Of a stretch of 33,199 bases of DNA, positions 1 to 7,518 are shown in pieces (positions within the stretch are counted from its first letter, which is position 1; the number at the start of each line of letters is the position of its first letter). Below the pieces are notes generated by a model, which was not told the origin of the DNA, searched no databases, and was given only the letters and a program-made list of their open reading frames with translations. The stretch is from HGM04593 sp964512955 (lineage in GTDB: Bacteria; Bacteroidota; Bacteroidia; Bacteroidales; Bacteroidaceae), in NCBI GenBank assembly GCA_964512955.1, contig CAZEKX010000015.1, positions 1 through 33,199 on the forward strand, read 5' to 3'. The translations under genes were made by a program, and so were the position numbers.

Positions 1-138
1 CTATATTTGCAGAAGTTCGAGGATATGGATCACTTTAAACAAGAACTGAAGAGGTATATCCATTACTACAATAATGACAGAATTAAACTGAGACTAAAAG
101 GAAAGAGCCCGGTGCAATACCGAACTCTTTACCAATAA
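1..138 (+). CDS. IS3-family transposase (OrfB), C-terminal end only
   Basis: The first 45 codons of the window are open and end in TAA. They read as the C-terminal end of an IS3-family integrase-type transposase: the HYYNNDRI segment followed by KGKSPVQYR is the usual closing signature of the rve domain in IS3/IS150-like OrfB proteins, which catalyse strand transfer of the element. The catalytic DDE residues lie upstream of the window, so activity cannot be judged. Only the last 45 residues are visible. The gene lies just inside the right end of the element and reads toward it, as expected for this family. Confidence 0.85.
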   Translation, partial: LYLQKFEDMDHFKQELKRYIHYYNNDRIKLRLKGKSPVQYRTLYQ

Positions 139-178
139 AACTTATTATTAATCCGTCCAACTTTTTGGGGTCAGATCA
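1..178 (+). mobile_element. Right end of an IS3-family (IS150-like) insertion sequence
   Basis: The transposase tail is followed by about 40 bp of noncoding DNA that ends in GTCCAACTTTTTGGGGTCA (155-173) and then GATCA. Read on the other strand this is a CCCC-AAAAAGTTGGAC-type end, a common terminal inverted-repeat style in IS150-group elements, and the outermost bases CA fit the 5'-TG...CA-3' rule of IS3 elements. The exact outer boundary (about 178) is inferred; the left end and any target duplication are outside or not identifiable. The element sits only about 40 bp beyond the tdh stop codon, so it does not interrupt that gene. Confidence 0.7.
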
Positions 179-217
179 AACATGTTCTCGGGACTATTTT
201 TATATATGGAAATGTAT

Positions 218-1174
218 TTATTTACCGTAACGTTCCTTGAGAACCTTAATCATATCTACAGTCATACTGTCGAGGTCGTATGTAGGACACCAATCCCACT
301 CATTACGTGCGCAACTGTCATCCATCTTGTCGGGCCAAGACTCAGCAATAGCCTGACGTACAGGGTCATCAACATAGTGCATCTTGAAGTCGGGGATATA
401 TTTAAGTATAGCATTCTTAATTATTTCGGGGTCGAAACTCATTGAGGCAACGTTGAATGCATTACGGTGTACAAGACGCGAAGGGTCGGCATTCATAATG
501 TCTATCGCAGCCTTAAGTGCATCGGGCATATACATCATATCCATGAATGTTCCGGCTTTTATGGGGCATGCAAAATCTTCACCTTTAACCGCTGCATAGT
601 ATATCTCTACGGCATAGTCTGTTGTTCCTCCTCCGGGAAGTGTCACATTCGATATGAGTCCGGGGAAACGTACCGCACGTGTGTCTACACCATATTTTGT
701 AAAATAGTAGTCGCTCAATAATTCTGTTGCAACTTTTGTTACTCCATACATTGTGCGAGGACGCTGTATGGTGTCCTGTGGAGTATTCATGCGCGGAGTG
801 TTGGGACCAAATGAACCAATTGAACTTGGAGTAAATACAGCGCACTTCTTTTCGCGTGCAATCTCAAGAATATTTATAAGACCATTCATCTGTATATCCC
901 AAGCCAGTAACGGTTTTGCTTCGGCAACAGCCGAGAGCAATGCTGCAAGGTTGTATATTGTGTCGATATTGTATTTGTCAACAATGTCGGCAAGTTGTTT
1001 TGCATCGCAAACATTTGCTATAGCCGAGGGACCGCTCTCGAGCAATTCACCTTTTGGCTCTGCACCTTGAATGTAACCTGCAACAATATTCCCATTAGGA
1101 ATTTGCTTACGCAATGTCATTGTAAGTTCGGAACCGATTTGACCGGTGGAACCGATGATTAGTACATTTTTCAT
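218..1174 (-). CDS. tdh: L-threonine 3-dehydrogenase, short-chain dehydrogenase/epimerase type
   Basis: This protein oxidises L-threonine to 2-amino-3-ketobutyrate with NAD, the first step of threonine breakdown to glycine. It belongs to the extended SDR (UDP-galactose epimerase-like) type of threonine dehydrogenase rather than the zinc-dependent alcohol dehydrogenase type. The N-terminus has the Rossmann motif GSTGQIG, the middle has the serine-rich strand PSSIGSFGP, and the catalytic pair is in YGVTK. About 318 residues is the normal length. The ATG at 1174 is preferred because family members start right before the nucleotide-binding strand (MKNVLIIGSTG); an in-frame ATG four codons upstream (1186) is possible. 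It is divergent from kbl, the next enzyme of the same pathway, which strongly supports the assignment. Confidence 0.93.
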   Translation of the reverse strand: MKNVLIIGSTGQIGSELTMTLRKQIPNGNIVAGYIQGAEPKGELLESGPSAIANVCDAKQLADIVDKYNIDTIYNLAALLSAVAEAKPLLAWDIQMNGLINILEIAREKKCAVFTPSSIGSFGPNTPRMNTPQDTIQRPRTMYGVTKVATELLSDYYFTKYGVDTRAVRFPGLISNVTLPGGGTTDYAVEIYYAAVKGEDFACPIKAGTFMDMMYMPDALKAAIDIMNADPSRLVHRNAFNVASMSFDPEIIKNAILKYIPDFKMHYVDDPVRQAIAESWPDKMDDSCARNEWDWCPTYDLDSMTVDMIKVLKERYGK

Positions 1175-1231
1175 ATTTATAATCAATGTGTTAATGTTGT
1201 CTCATCAATGTGATACAGATTTTTCTGTATG

Positions 1232-1245
1232 TTCTCTTCGAAATA
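1232..1245. repeat. 14-bp direct repeat, copy 1 (possible operator)
   Basis: TTCTCTTCGAAATA occurs here and again at 1363-1376, exactly identical and in the same orientation, between the divergent genes tdh and kbl. The core TTCGAA is palindromic. This copy lies on the tdh side. A shared regulator of the threonine-to-glycine pathway is an inference; no regulator gene is visible nearby. Confidence 0.5.
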
Positions 1246-1362
1246 TCGTTGCGAATATACATCTATTTTTTTGTTCCTTGTATCGCTTTTCTTTCTTTTT
1301 TTCAATAAAATTTAAACAACTCTTATACTTCTATCAAAATTTTTTTTCATTAAAATATAACA

Positions 1363-1376
1363 TTCTCTTCGAAATA
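1363..1376. repeat. 14-bp direct repeat, copy 2 (possible operator next to kbl promoter)
   Basis: Second exact copy of TTCTCTTCGAAATA. It ends three bases before the putative kbl -7 element (1380-1387), so a protein bound here would cover the spacer of that promoter. The kbl promoter lacks a recognisable -33 TTTG, which could fit either activation or repression from this site. Confidence 0.5.
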
Positions 1377-1379
1377 AAT

Positions 1380-1387
1380 TACATTTG
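1380..1387 (+). promoter_or_regulatory. Putative kbl promoter -7 element
   Basis: TACATTTG matches the Bacteroidetes -7 consensus TAnnTTTG, followed by GCAA as often seen. It lies 72 bp upstream of the kbl ATG. No TTG or TTTG is found at the usual 19-21 bp upstream distance, so the call rests on the -7 element alone. Confidence 0.4.
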
Positions 1388-1458
1388 CAATCGAATAATA
1401 AATATTCTAAACAAACAGGTAATTCGTTAATAGAATAGAAATAATAAATTTACAAACA

Positions 1459-2649
1459 ATGTACGGTAAGTTTCAACAACATTTACAGAATGAACTCGCA
1501 GCGATAGATGAGGCGGGTTTGTACAAGAGAGAGCGTAATATAGCCTCTTCTCAGTCGGCAGAGATTACTCTCGAAGATGGTTCAAAAGCACTTAACTTTT
1601 GTGCTAACAACTATTTAGGTTTGGCAAACAGCCCCCGTCTCATTAAAGCAGCAGAAGAGGCTATGGCTGTTCGCGGTTTCGGTATGTCATCGGTTCGTTT
1701 CATTTGTGGAACACAAGACCAACACAAGGTGCTTGAGAAGGCTATTGCCGACTATTTTCACACCGAGGATACAATACTTTATGCGGCTTGTTTCGATGCT
1801 AACGGTGGTGTATTCGAGCCTCTCTTTACAGCCGAAGATGCTATTATCTCCGACTCTTTGAATCATGCATCCATCATCGATGGCGTTCGCCTTTGCAAGG
1901 CTGTACGTTATCGCTATGCCAATGCCGATATGGCCGACTTGGAGCGTTGTCTTCAAGAGGCGCAGGCACAACGTTTCCGTATTATAGTAACCGACGGTGT
2001 GTTCTCAATGGACGGCAATGTGGCTCCTATGGATAAAATATGCGACCTTGCCGAGAAGTACGATGCTCTTGTTATGGTAGATGAGAGCCATTCTGCAGGC
2101 GTTGTGGGTGCAACAGGACATGGTGTTGCCGAGCAGTTCGATTGCTATGGTCGTATCGATATTTTCACCGGAACACTTGGAAAAGCATTTGGTGGTGCAG
2201 TGGGTGGTTTTACCACAGGACGCAAGGAGATAATCGATATGTTACGTCAGCGTTCGCGTCCTTATCTCTTCTCTAACTCATTGCCTCCTTCGGTTGTAGG
2301 TGCCTCTATCGAAATGTTTAAGATGTTAGGCGAAAGTGATACATTGCACGATAAATTGCAGGGTAATGTAAACTATTTCCGCGACAAGATGTTGGCTGCC
2401 GGTTTCGATATCAAACCTACACAGTCGGCTATATGTGCCGTTATGTTGTACGATGCAAAACTATCGCAGGTGTTTGCCGCAAAGATGGCCGAAGAGGGTA
2501 TCTTTGTAACCGGTTTCTATTATCCGGTTGTTCCCAAAGGTCAGGCTCGTATTCGTGTACAACTTTCGGCGGCACATGAACAAGAGCATCTCGACCGTGC
2601 CATTGCTGCATTTATCAAGGTGGGTAAGGAACTCGAGGTTGTTAAGTAA
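1459..2649 (+). CDS. kbl: Glycine C-acetyltransferase (2-amino-3-ketobutyrate CoA ligase)
   Basis: This PLP enzyme of the alpha-oxoamine synthase family cleaves 2-amino-3-ketobutyrate with CoA to glycine and acetyl-CoA, completing threonine degradation begun by the divergently encoded dehydrogenase. The 396 residues match the usual length. Visible landmarks are NNYLGLA near residue 50, DSLNHAS around 132-138, the cofactor-binding DESHSAG at 208-214, and the Schiff-base lysine in GTLGKAFGG (K242). Related family members are 8-amino-7-oxononanoate synthase and serine palmitoyltransferase, but the sequence style and pairing with tdh favour Kbl. The ATG follows an A/T-rich leader, normal for this phylum. 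No clear rho-independent terminator follows; only a weak hairpin is seen near 2757-2786. Confidence 0.95.
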   Translation: MYGKFQQHLQNELAAIDEAGLYKRERNIASSQSAEITLEDGSKALNFCANNYLGLANSPRLIKAAEEAMAVRGFGMSSVRFICGTQDQHKVLEKAIADYFHTEDTILYAACFDANGGVFEPLFTAEDAIISDSLNHASIIDGVRLCKAVRYRYANADMADLERCLQEAQAQRFRIIVTDGVFSMDGNVAPMDKICDLAEKYDALVMVDESHSAGVVGATGHGVAEQFDCYGRIDIFTGTLGKAFGGAVGGFTTGRKEIIDMLRQRSRPYLFSNSLPPSVVGASIEMFKMLGESDTLHDKLQGNVNYFRDKMLAAGFDIKPTQSAICAVMLYDAKLSQVFAAKMAEEGIFVTGFYYPVVPKGQARIRVQLSAAHEQEHLDRAIAAFIKVGKELEVVK

Positions 2650-3034
2650 AAAACATCACATTGGTTTTATTCTTTGTAAAAATGTATAAATAGTATTAAC
2701 GTATAAAAGATTTGCCTATGAAGTAAAAAATAGAACTAACCCTTATTATGAAAGTTTTGGAGTGTGATAGTATTGTAACTCTCCAATAAGTTAATTAACT
2801 CTAATTTATTAACCAATAAGGCGTTCTATCCGTTCTTGGTATATTGATATAGAACTTTTAATTCTTGTTTTCTCTTCTTGAAACCGCCAAAATTTCAAAC
2901 GCACGAGAATAAGCAATGAGAAGGTTCGCGCTATGGCGTGAACTATTCTTTGCTTGTTGTGCGTATGGTTACTTGGCGGTACCAAAGAAGATACAAGCGT
3001 CGAATAGTACACGCCTTTTCTTATACTAATAAAA
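2650..3034. other. Gene-free stretch between kbl and the LRR protein
   Basis: No convincing gene lies in these 385 bp. The first half is A/T-rich with a weak inverted repeat (TTGGAG at 2757, CTCCAA at about 2780) that might end kbl transcription, and two copies of CCAATAAG about 30 bp apart. The second half holds the structured element at 2883-2980. A 67-codon minus-strand reading frame (2809-3012) overlaps that structure and resembles no family I know; it is probably a by-product of the inverted repeat. Confidence 0.6.
2883..2980 (+). ncRNA. Candidate structured leader RNA (long multi-stem hairpin)
   Basis: This 98-nt segment folds into one extended hairpin made of nested stems: ACCGCCAA (2883-2890) with TTGGCGGT (2973-2980); ACGCAC (2899-2904) with GTGCGT (2959-2964); AAGCAA (2911-2916) with TTGCTT (2950-2955); AGAA (2919-2922) with TTCT (2946-2949); and GTTCGCGC (2924-2931) with GCGTGAAC (2936-2943) closing a UAUG loop. 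One pair in the apical stem is G-U on the plus strand and would be a mismatch on the minus strand, which favours a plus-strand RNA. It ends 54 nt before the start codon of the LRR protein, so it would lie in that gene's leader. I do not recognise it as a known riboswitch; a small palindromic mobile element is an alternative. Confidence 0.5.
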
Positions 3035-4849
3035 ATGAAAAGATTTAATTTGTTAATTGTATTTGTAACCTTTACTTTGTTTGCTAAATCTTATGATTTT
3101 GAAGCGGATGGATTCTATTATAATATTCTTTCTCTTACAGATTTAACTGTTGAGGTTACTTGCATGGGCGATGAAAATGAATATAGCAATGGAAGAACTG
3201 CCACTTACAGTGGAGATATTGTGATACCTAAGACAGTAGAATATTCCGGTCGGGTCTTTTCTGTCACAGAGATTAATCCTTATGCTTTCATTGCGTGTCA
3301 TATCGGCACCTTGACTATACATGAGAATATTGTGGATGTTTGCTCAGCGACACATTCGGCACTAGGTGTTGGTGATTTATATGGCTCGTTTGAACATCTA
3401 ATAATAGAAGATGGCGATACTCCTATACGGTGTTTTCGTGGATTGATTGATGGTGACGTGACCGAAACAGTGTATTTAGGTAGGAATATTGCCGGAGATC
3501 AAGGAACAAACATTGTTTATGGTGGAGGTTCATTTAAAGAAATTACATTTGGTGAAAAAGTTACTTTTTTAGAAGATGTATGTAGTAATTGTCCTAATAT
3601 TACAAATGTGACAATCCCTGCTAATGTAAAGTCTTTGAACCGTTCTTTTAAAGACTGCGATAATTTGAAAAGTGTTACAGCACAAGGAGTAGAGACCATA
3701 GAAGATGCATTTAGAAATAGTGGAATAGAAACTATAGATATGCCAAACCTAAAAGTTATAGAAGGTGCATTCTGCGATTGCAAATCATTGAAAACAATTG
3801 AAATACCCTTGGGAGTATGTCAGTTGGATAATGGTTTATACAATGCCTCTTTTGAAAATTGTACAAACTTAGAGTCGATAGTATTTCCCAGTACTTTGGC
3901 TGTTTGGGGTGGAGAAAAAACATTTTTCGGTTGTACTTCATTAAAGAGCATTACAATCTGTAATCCGTCTCCTATTGCTATAATAGAGTCTAATTTTGAT
4001 GCAGTTACTTATCTTAATGCGACACTTAGAGTTCCGAAAGGCGCATTAGATGCTTATAAGAATGCTCCTGTGTGGAAGAACTTCTTAAATATTGTGGAAG
4101 ATGAGAATATACAAAGCAATGTGTTTTCTGTTGTGATTGATAATTCATACGGCGGCTACGTTGAAATCGGCGATTTGCAAGTAAAAGAAAGTGAGTTAGT
4201 AGGGGTATCAGTGAACAAGGGGGACAAAATTACCATGAAATTTATACCTTATTCAGATGAAGAGGTATGGTACGAGTTAGGCAGTGTTGTTGTTGATGGA
4301 CAAGATGTAACCTCTGAAGTCGTAAACAACGAGTTGATATTGGATATCTCCGGTAATATCATAGTTTATGTTGCTTGGCATCTTCATTATGGTGAGCCTA
4401 ATCCGTCATTACTTACAATAAAACAGGCAGAGGGTGGTTGTACCAAGTTGCTCGTATATGAATGGGAAACGTATAGCTTCTTTATAGAGCCGTCAGAAGG
4501 ATGGGCTTTACATTCTGTTTTTCTTAATGGGGAAGATATAACCAGCCGCATTGGTGAAGATGGCGCATTGGAGTTAAGCGAAATGTCAGAAAATACAACT
4601 CTGTCCATTGCCTTTGAGTCTCATAATTTGTCCGCAAAAGGAGTTGGCGTAAGTCGTGCAAAAGTTTATGCAACCGATAACTGTGTCGTAATATCAAATG
4701 TAAATGAAGGTGAAAGTATACAAATATATGATGACACCGGTTTGTTGGTTGAAACTATAACTGTAACATCAAATACAATAAGAGTTCCATTATCAGATGG
4801 TATATATATCGTTACACTTGAAGGAAAGAGTGTGAAAGTTGCAATATAA
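3035..4849 (+). CDS. Secreted BspA-like leucine-rich-repeat protein with type IX-like C-terminal tail
   Basis: The protein has 604 residues. A signal peptide is visible (MKRFNLLIVFVTFTLFAKS). Residues about 60-340 contain irregular LRR_5 (BspA-type) repeats of the kind FKDCDNLKSV and FENCTNLESIVFP, which build a surface solenoid used in binding or adhesion. Residues about 365-530 hold two similar beta-rich modules (each with VxxDGQDVTS or LNGEDITS and a closing strand), resembling bacterial Fn3/InlB-like repeats. The last 70 residues end in GIYIVTLEGKSVKVAI, like the C-terminal sorting domain of proteins exported by the type IX system. The gene stands alone with its own leader and is followed by a strong bidirectional terminator. 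The ligand cannot be deduced. Confidence 0.85.
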   Translation: MKRFNLLIVFVTFTLFAKSYDFEADGFYYNILSLTDLTVEVTCMGDENEYSNGRTATYSGDIVIPKTVEYSGRVFSVTEINPYAFIACHIGTLTIHENIVDVCSATHSALGVGDLYGSFEHLIIEDGDTPIRCFRGLIDGDVTETVYLGRNIAGDQGTNIVYGGGSFKEITFGEKVTFLEDVCSNCPNITNVTIPANVKSLNRSFKDCDNLKSVTAQGVETIEDAFRNSGIETIDMPNLKVIEGAFCDCKSLKTIEIPLGVCQLDNGLYNASFENCTNLESIVFPSTLAVWGGEKTFFGCTSLKSITICNPSPIAIIESNFDAVTYLNATLRVPKGALDAYKNAPVWKNFLNIVEDENIQSNVFSVVIDNSYGGYVEIGDLQVKESELVGVSVNKGDKITMKFIPYSDEEVWYELGSVVVDGQDVTSEVVNNELILDISGNIIVYVAWHLHYGEPNPSLLTIKQAEGGCTKLLVYEWETYSFFIEPSEGWALHSVFLNGEDITSRIGEDGALELSEMSENTTLSIAFESHNLSAKGVGVSRAKVYATDNCVVISNVNEGESIQIYDDTGLLVETITVTSNTIRVPLSDGIYIVTLEGKSVKVAI

Positions 4850-4900
4850 ATTGGAATTTGGAAATAGACTAAACTATATCAAATAAATTCAATTTATACA

Positions 4901-4937
4901 AAAAAACAGAGGCTTTCTTTGAAAGCCTCTGTTTTTT
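4901..4937. terminator. Bidirectional rho-independent terminator
   Basis: AAAAAACAGAGGCTTTC (4901-4917) pairs perfectly with 4921-4937 around a three-base loop. The A-run on one side and T-run on the other make it work in both directions, ending the LRR gene (plus) and the kinase gene (minus), which converge here. Confidence 0.9.
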
Positions 4938-4952
4938 GTATATTTATCAAAT

Positions 4953-6041
4953 TTACTTTGTAAGTTCCTTTACAATCTTCTGCATTTCGGGATATTGCTC
5001 CTCCATGCTTTGCAATAGTTTATATTGTGCATGGGTACGTACAAGATTGTGTTTGTCGTAACGTGTTTTGTAGTATGTATCACCATCGATGTAGTCCATC
5101 AAGAAACGGAGTACTTGCTCGTATGTGATGTAGAGAGCCGAGAATGCCAACCACTCTTTTTCGGTATCAACCATAGATGCGGCACGCTCCGACAGGTAAC
5201 CTGCTGTGTAGTTCTTGAATGTCTCTATGTCCATGGATACGCGACTCAGGTCCTCATCATCCTCTGCACCGGTGTTGGTGTATGAACGAATTGCATCGCC
5301 AAAGTCATTAAGCGATGTGCTGCTCATAACTGTATCGAGGTCGATTACGCAAAGCACTTCGTCGTTCTGGTCGAAAAGGATATTGCTCAACTTTGTATCG
5401 TTGTGGGTAACACGTAAGGGGAGGCGTCCGTCCTCTACCATTTCCCAGAATGCAAGCATTTTGGCACGACGGCTTTCAATCCATTCAATTTCTGTGGCAA
5501 GTTCGGCTTTGCGACCTGCTTTGTCGGCAGCAAGCGCCTCGTCCCACTGCTGGAAACGCCAACGTATATTATGGAATCCTTTGATAACCTCTGCCAAAGG
5601 CTCTGTGAAGTCTGCCAATTGTGCTTGGAACTTTCCAATTCCTTTACCGCCCATGAATGCCAAGCGGGGGGTGTTTGCCACTTCGTGTGTTACGGAACCT
5701 TCGATGAATGTGCAAACTGCCCAATAATCCTCGCCATCTTTGTAGTATAGTGCACCGTCTTTTGCAGGTACCACGGTAAGAACTTCGCGCATGGGGTCGC
5801 CACCGGCAGCCTTTACCTTCTCTTTTATATGGTTTGTTACTCGGTAAATGTTATCCATCATTCCTGGTACATTGGGGAATATGTTGTGGTTTTTACGCTG
5901 AAGGATATAGTTTGGTGTATCTCCTTCGGTCTTTACAATAAAGGTGTCGTTAATGAAACCTGCTCCCAATGCTTTAATCTCTGTAATAGTTCCTTCTAAA
6001 GCGAACTTGTCGGCAATAGCCTGCATTTTTGTATCAGCCAT
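4953..6041 (-). CDS. Phosphotransferase (APH fold), N-acetylhexosamine 1-kinase-like
   Basis: This 362-residue protein belongs to the aminoglycoside phosphotransferase/choline-kinase fold. It resembles N-acetylhexosamine 1-kinase (NahK), which phosphorylates GlcNAc or GalNAc at the anomeric carbon; homologues in Bacteroidetes are often labelled 'mucin desulfatase', a name taken from genomic context rather than activity. The glycine-rich start GAGFINDTF (27-35) and the catalytic loop THNDTKLSNILFD (H213, D215, N220), followed by the metal-binding IDLD (D234, D236), are intact, so it should be an active kinase. It is divergent from a ROK sugar kinase and lies beside a sulfatase operon, fitting amino-sugar salvage. 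The ATG at 6041 directly precedes a helix and gives full family length. Exact substrate is inferred. Confidence 0.8.
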   Translation of the reverse strand: MADTKMQAIADKFALEGTITEIKALGAGFINDTFIVKTEGDTPNYILQRKNHNIFPNVPGMMDNIYRVTNHIKEKVKAAGGDPMREVLTVVPAKDGALYYKDGEDYWAVCTFIEGSVTHEVANTPRLAFMGGKGIGKFQAQLADFTEPLAEVIKGFHNIRWRFQQWDEALAADKAGRKAELATEIEWIESRRAKMLAFWEMVEDGRLPLRVTHNDTKLSNILFDQNDEVLCVIDLDTVMSSTSLNDFGDAIRSYTNTGAEDDEDLSRVSMDIETFKNYTAGYLSERAASMVDTEKEWLAFSALYITYEQVLRFLMDYIDGDTYYKTRYDKHNLVRTHAQYKLLQSMEEQYPEMQKIVKELTK

Positions 6042-6097
6042 TTTTTTATTTGTTTTAAGTTTGAAAGAATATTATCGTTTTATCTATGTAAATGGAT

Positions 6098-6112
6098 ATA
6101 CAACATTTGTAT
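6098..6112. promoter_or_regulatory. Palindrome in the divergent kinase/ROK region (possible operator)
   Basis: ATACAACATTTGTAT is a perfect inverted repeat (6-bp arms, 3-bp centre). It lies just downstream of a near-consensus minus-strand -7 element (TATCTTCG, 6131-6124), that is, in the start region of the transcript of the minus-strand kinase. A repressor site is plausible but short A/T-rich palindromes also arise by chance. Confidence 0.3.
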
Positions 6113-6300
6113 CAATGTATTTGCGAAGATATAAAAAGAATTTGGTGATTAAAAAACTTATTCTCTTTTTTTTCTATTTTTCGCGTTATAAGTAAATATT
6201 TTATGTTTTATGTAATTAAACTTGATTTTTTTTGTTTACATTCGCAAGATTTCCATTGTTAGGCAAAAAGATAGCATTATTTACAAATAAAATATAACTT

Positions 6301-7254
6301 ATGAGTACAAACTATGTAATAGGAATCGATCTTGGCGGTACAAATACCGTTATAGGTCTTGTTGATGTAAAAGGTAACATTGTTGCCAAAGATTCTGTTA
6401 AAACGCAGGCTTATACCGAAATAGAGGATTATACCGATGCGGTGTCGAATGTAATCAAGAAACTCATTCAAGAGAATGGTTGCGAAGGAAAAGTTGAAGG
6501 TGTTGGCATTGGTGCTCCAATGGCAAATTATTACACCGGTGAGATTGTGAACGCAGCAAACCTCCCTTGGAAAGGTATTGTTCCTCTGGGTTGGTTAATA
6601 GAGAAAAAGACCGGTCTCACAACTAAAGTTACCAACGATGCCAATGCTGCCGCTATTGGCGAGATGAAGTATGGTGTGGCGCAAGGAATGAACGATTTCA
6701 TTGTTATAACTCTTGGAACAGGTGTCGGTAGCGGTGTTGTTGCCGGTGGACAATTAATATATGGTCATGATGGCTTCGCAGGCGAGTTGGGTCATGTTAC
6801 TGCTCCCGTACTCGAAGGACGTTCTTGTGGTTGTGGTCGTGTAGATTGTTTGGAAACATACGCATCGGCAACAGGTATTGTGCGTACAGCACGTATATGG
6901 TTAGAGACTCGTAGCGATGCAAGTGTATTGCGCAGTATTGAGAGTGAGAAATTGACATCTAAGATGCTTTACGATGCTGCTATTCAAGGTGATGCTCTTG
7001 CAAAAGAGATTTTTGAATTTACAGGAGAGGTGCTTGGTGAAGCATTCTGTAATTTTATAGCATTCTCGGCTCCCGAGGCAATTATACTCTTTGGAGGTCT
7101 TGCAAATGCAGACGAGTTGTTGCTTGAACCTATTCGTCGCAAGATGAATGAGGATGTTGTCTTCTTGTGGAAAGACAAGGTGAAAGTGCTTAAATCTTCT
7201 TTGCCCGGTGCTGATGCCGCTGTACTTGGAGCATCGGCTCTCGGATGGAAATAA
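6301..7254 (+). CDS. ROK-family sugar kinase (glucokinase / N-acetylglucosamine kinase type)
   Basis: ROK kinases phosphorylate glucose, GlcNAc or ManNAc at the 6-hydroxyl using ATP in the cytoplasm. This 317-residue protein has the phosphate-binding DLGGTN (10-15), the catalytic aspartate in TNDANAAA (D113), the second ATP motif LGTGVGSG (138-145), the sugar-contacting GELGH (161-165), and the zinc site CGCGRVDCLE (C176, C178, C183) typical of true kinases. There is no N-terminal helix-turn-helix, so it is a kinase and not a NagC-like repressor. Neighbouring genes for a hexosamine 1-kinase, a sulfatase and a NagB-like/deacetylase fusion suggest GlcNAc as a likely substrate, but the sequence cannot separate this from glucose. 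Confidence 0.87.
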   Translation: MSTNYVIGIDLGGTNTVIGLVDVKGNIVAKDSVKTQAYTEIEDYTDAVSNVIKKLIQENGCEGKVEGVGIGAPMANYYTGEIVNAANLPWKGIVPLGWLIEKKTGLTTKVTNDANAAAIGEMKYGVAQGMNDFIVITLGTGVGSGVVAGGQLIYGHDGFAGELGHVTAPVLEGRSCGCGRVDCLETYASATGIVRTARIWLETRSDASVLRSIESEKLTSKMLYDAAIQGDALAKEIFEFTGEVLGEAFCNFIAFSAPEAIILFGGLANADELLLEPIRRKMNEDVVFLWKDKVKVLKSSLPGADAAVLGASALGWK

Positions 7255-7269
7255 AAATGTTACTACTTC

Positions 7270-7315
7270 AATAAAACGCATGCAGGATTTGTACAAATCC
7301 TGCATGCGTTTTATT
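7270..7315. terminator. Perfect 46-bp palindrome, terminator after the ROK kinase
   Basis: The segment is a perfect palindrome centred between 7292 and 7293 (arms beginning AATAAAACGCATGCAGG). As RNA it gives about a 20-bp stem with a tiny loop, followed by TTATTCTTTATT. It begins 16 bp past the ROK stop codon and separates that gene from the sulfatase operon. Confidence 0.85.
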
Positions 7316-7416
7316 CTTTATTGACAATTTTGCCTCTTTTTCATTTTTTATTATTTTTTAAAAAATATAAGACGTAAAAACATTTAAAAAATAACACATA
7401 TTTTAATGGATTGTTT

Positions 7417-7424
7417 TATTTTTG
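7417..7424 (+). promoter_or_regulatory. Putative sulfatase operon promoter -7 element
   Basis: TATTTTTG followed by CA matches TAnnTTTG. It lies about 95 bp upstream of the sulfatase ATG at 7519. No TTG is found 19-21 bp upstream, so an activator or an alternative sigma factor may be needed; this is inference. Confidence 0.35.
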
Positions 7425-7518
7425 CAATGATGTAGTAATAATAAACTCGCTTTGTGTATGCAGAATCTGTTTTTGTACGCTACTTTAATAAATATTTAAA
7501 ATGTAAAGTAAATTGTAT

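Noticed and set aside
2883..2980. Integron attC recombination site
   Set aside because: The long imperfect palindrome suggests it, but the outer arms lack the RYYYAAC/GTTRRRY core boxes and there are no gene cassettes or integrase nearby.
2809..3012. 67-codon minus-strand reading frame upstream of the LRR gene
   Set aside because: It covers the strong inverted repeat, has no family resemblance and no plausible leader; the RNA structure explains the sequence better.
6301..7254. ROK protein as a transcriptional repressor
   Set aside because: There is no N-terminal helix-turn-helix and all kinase motifs are intact.
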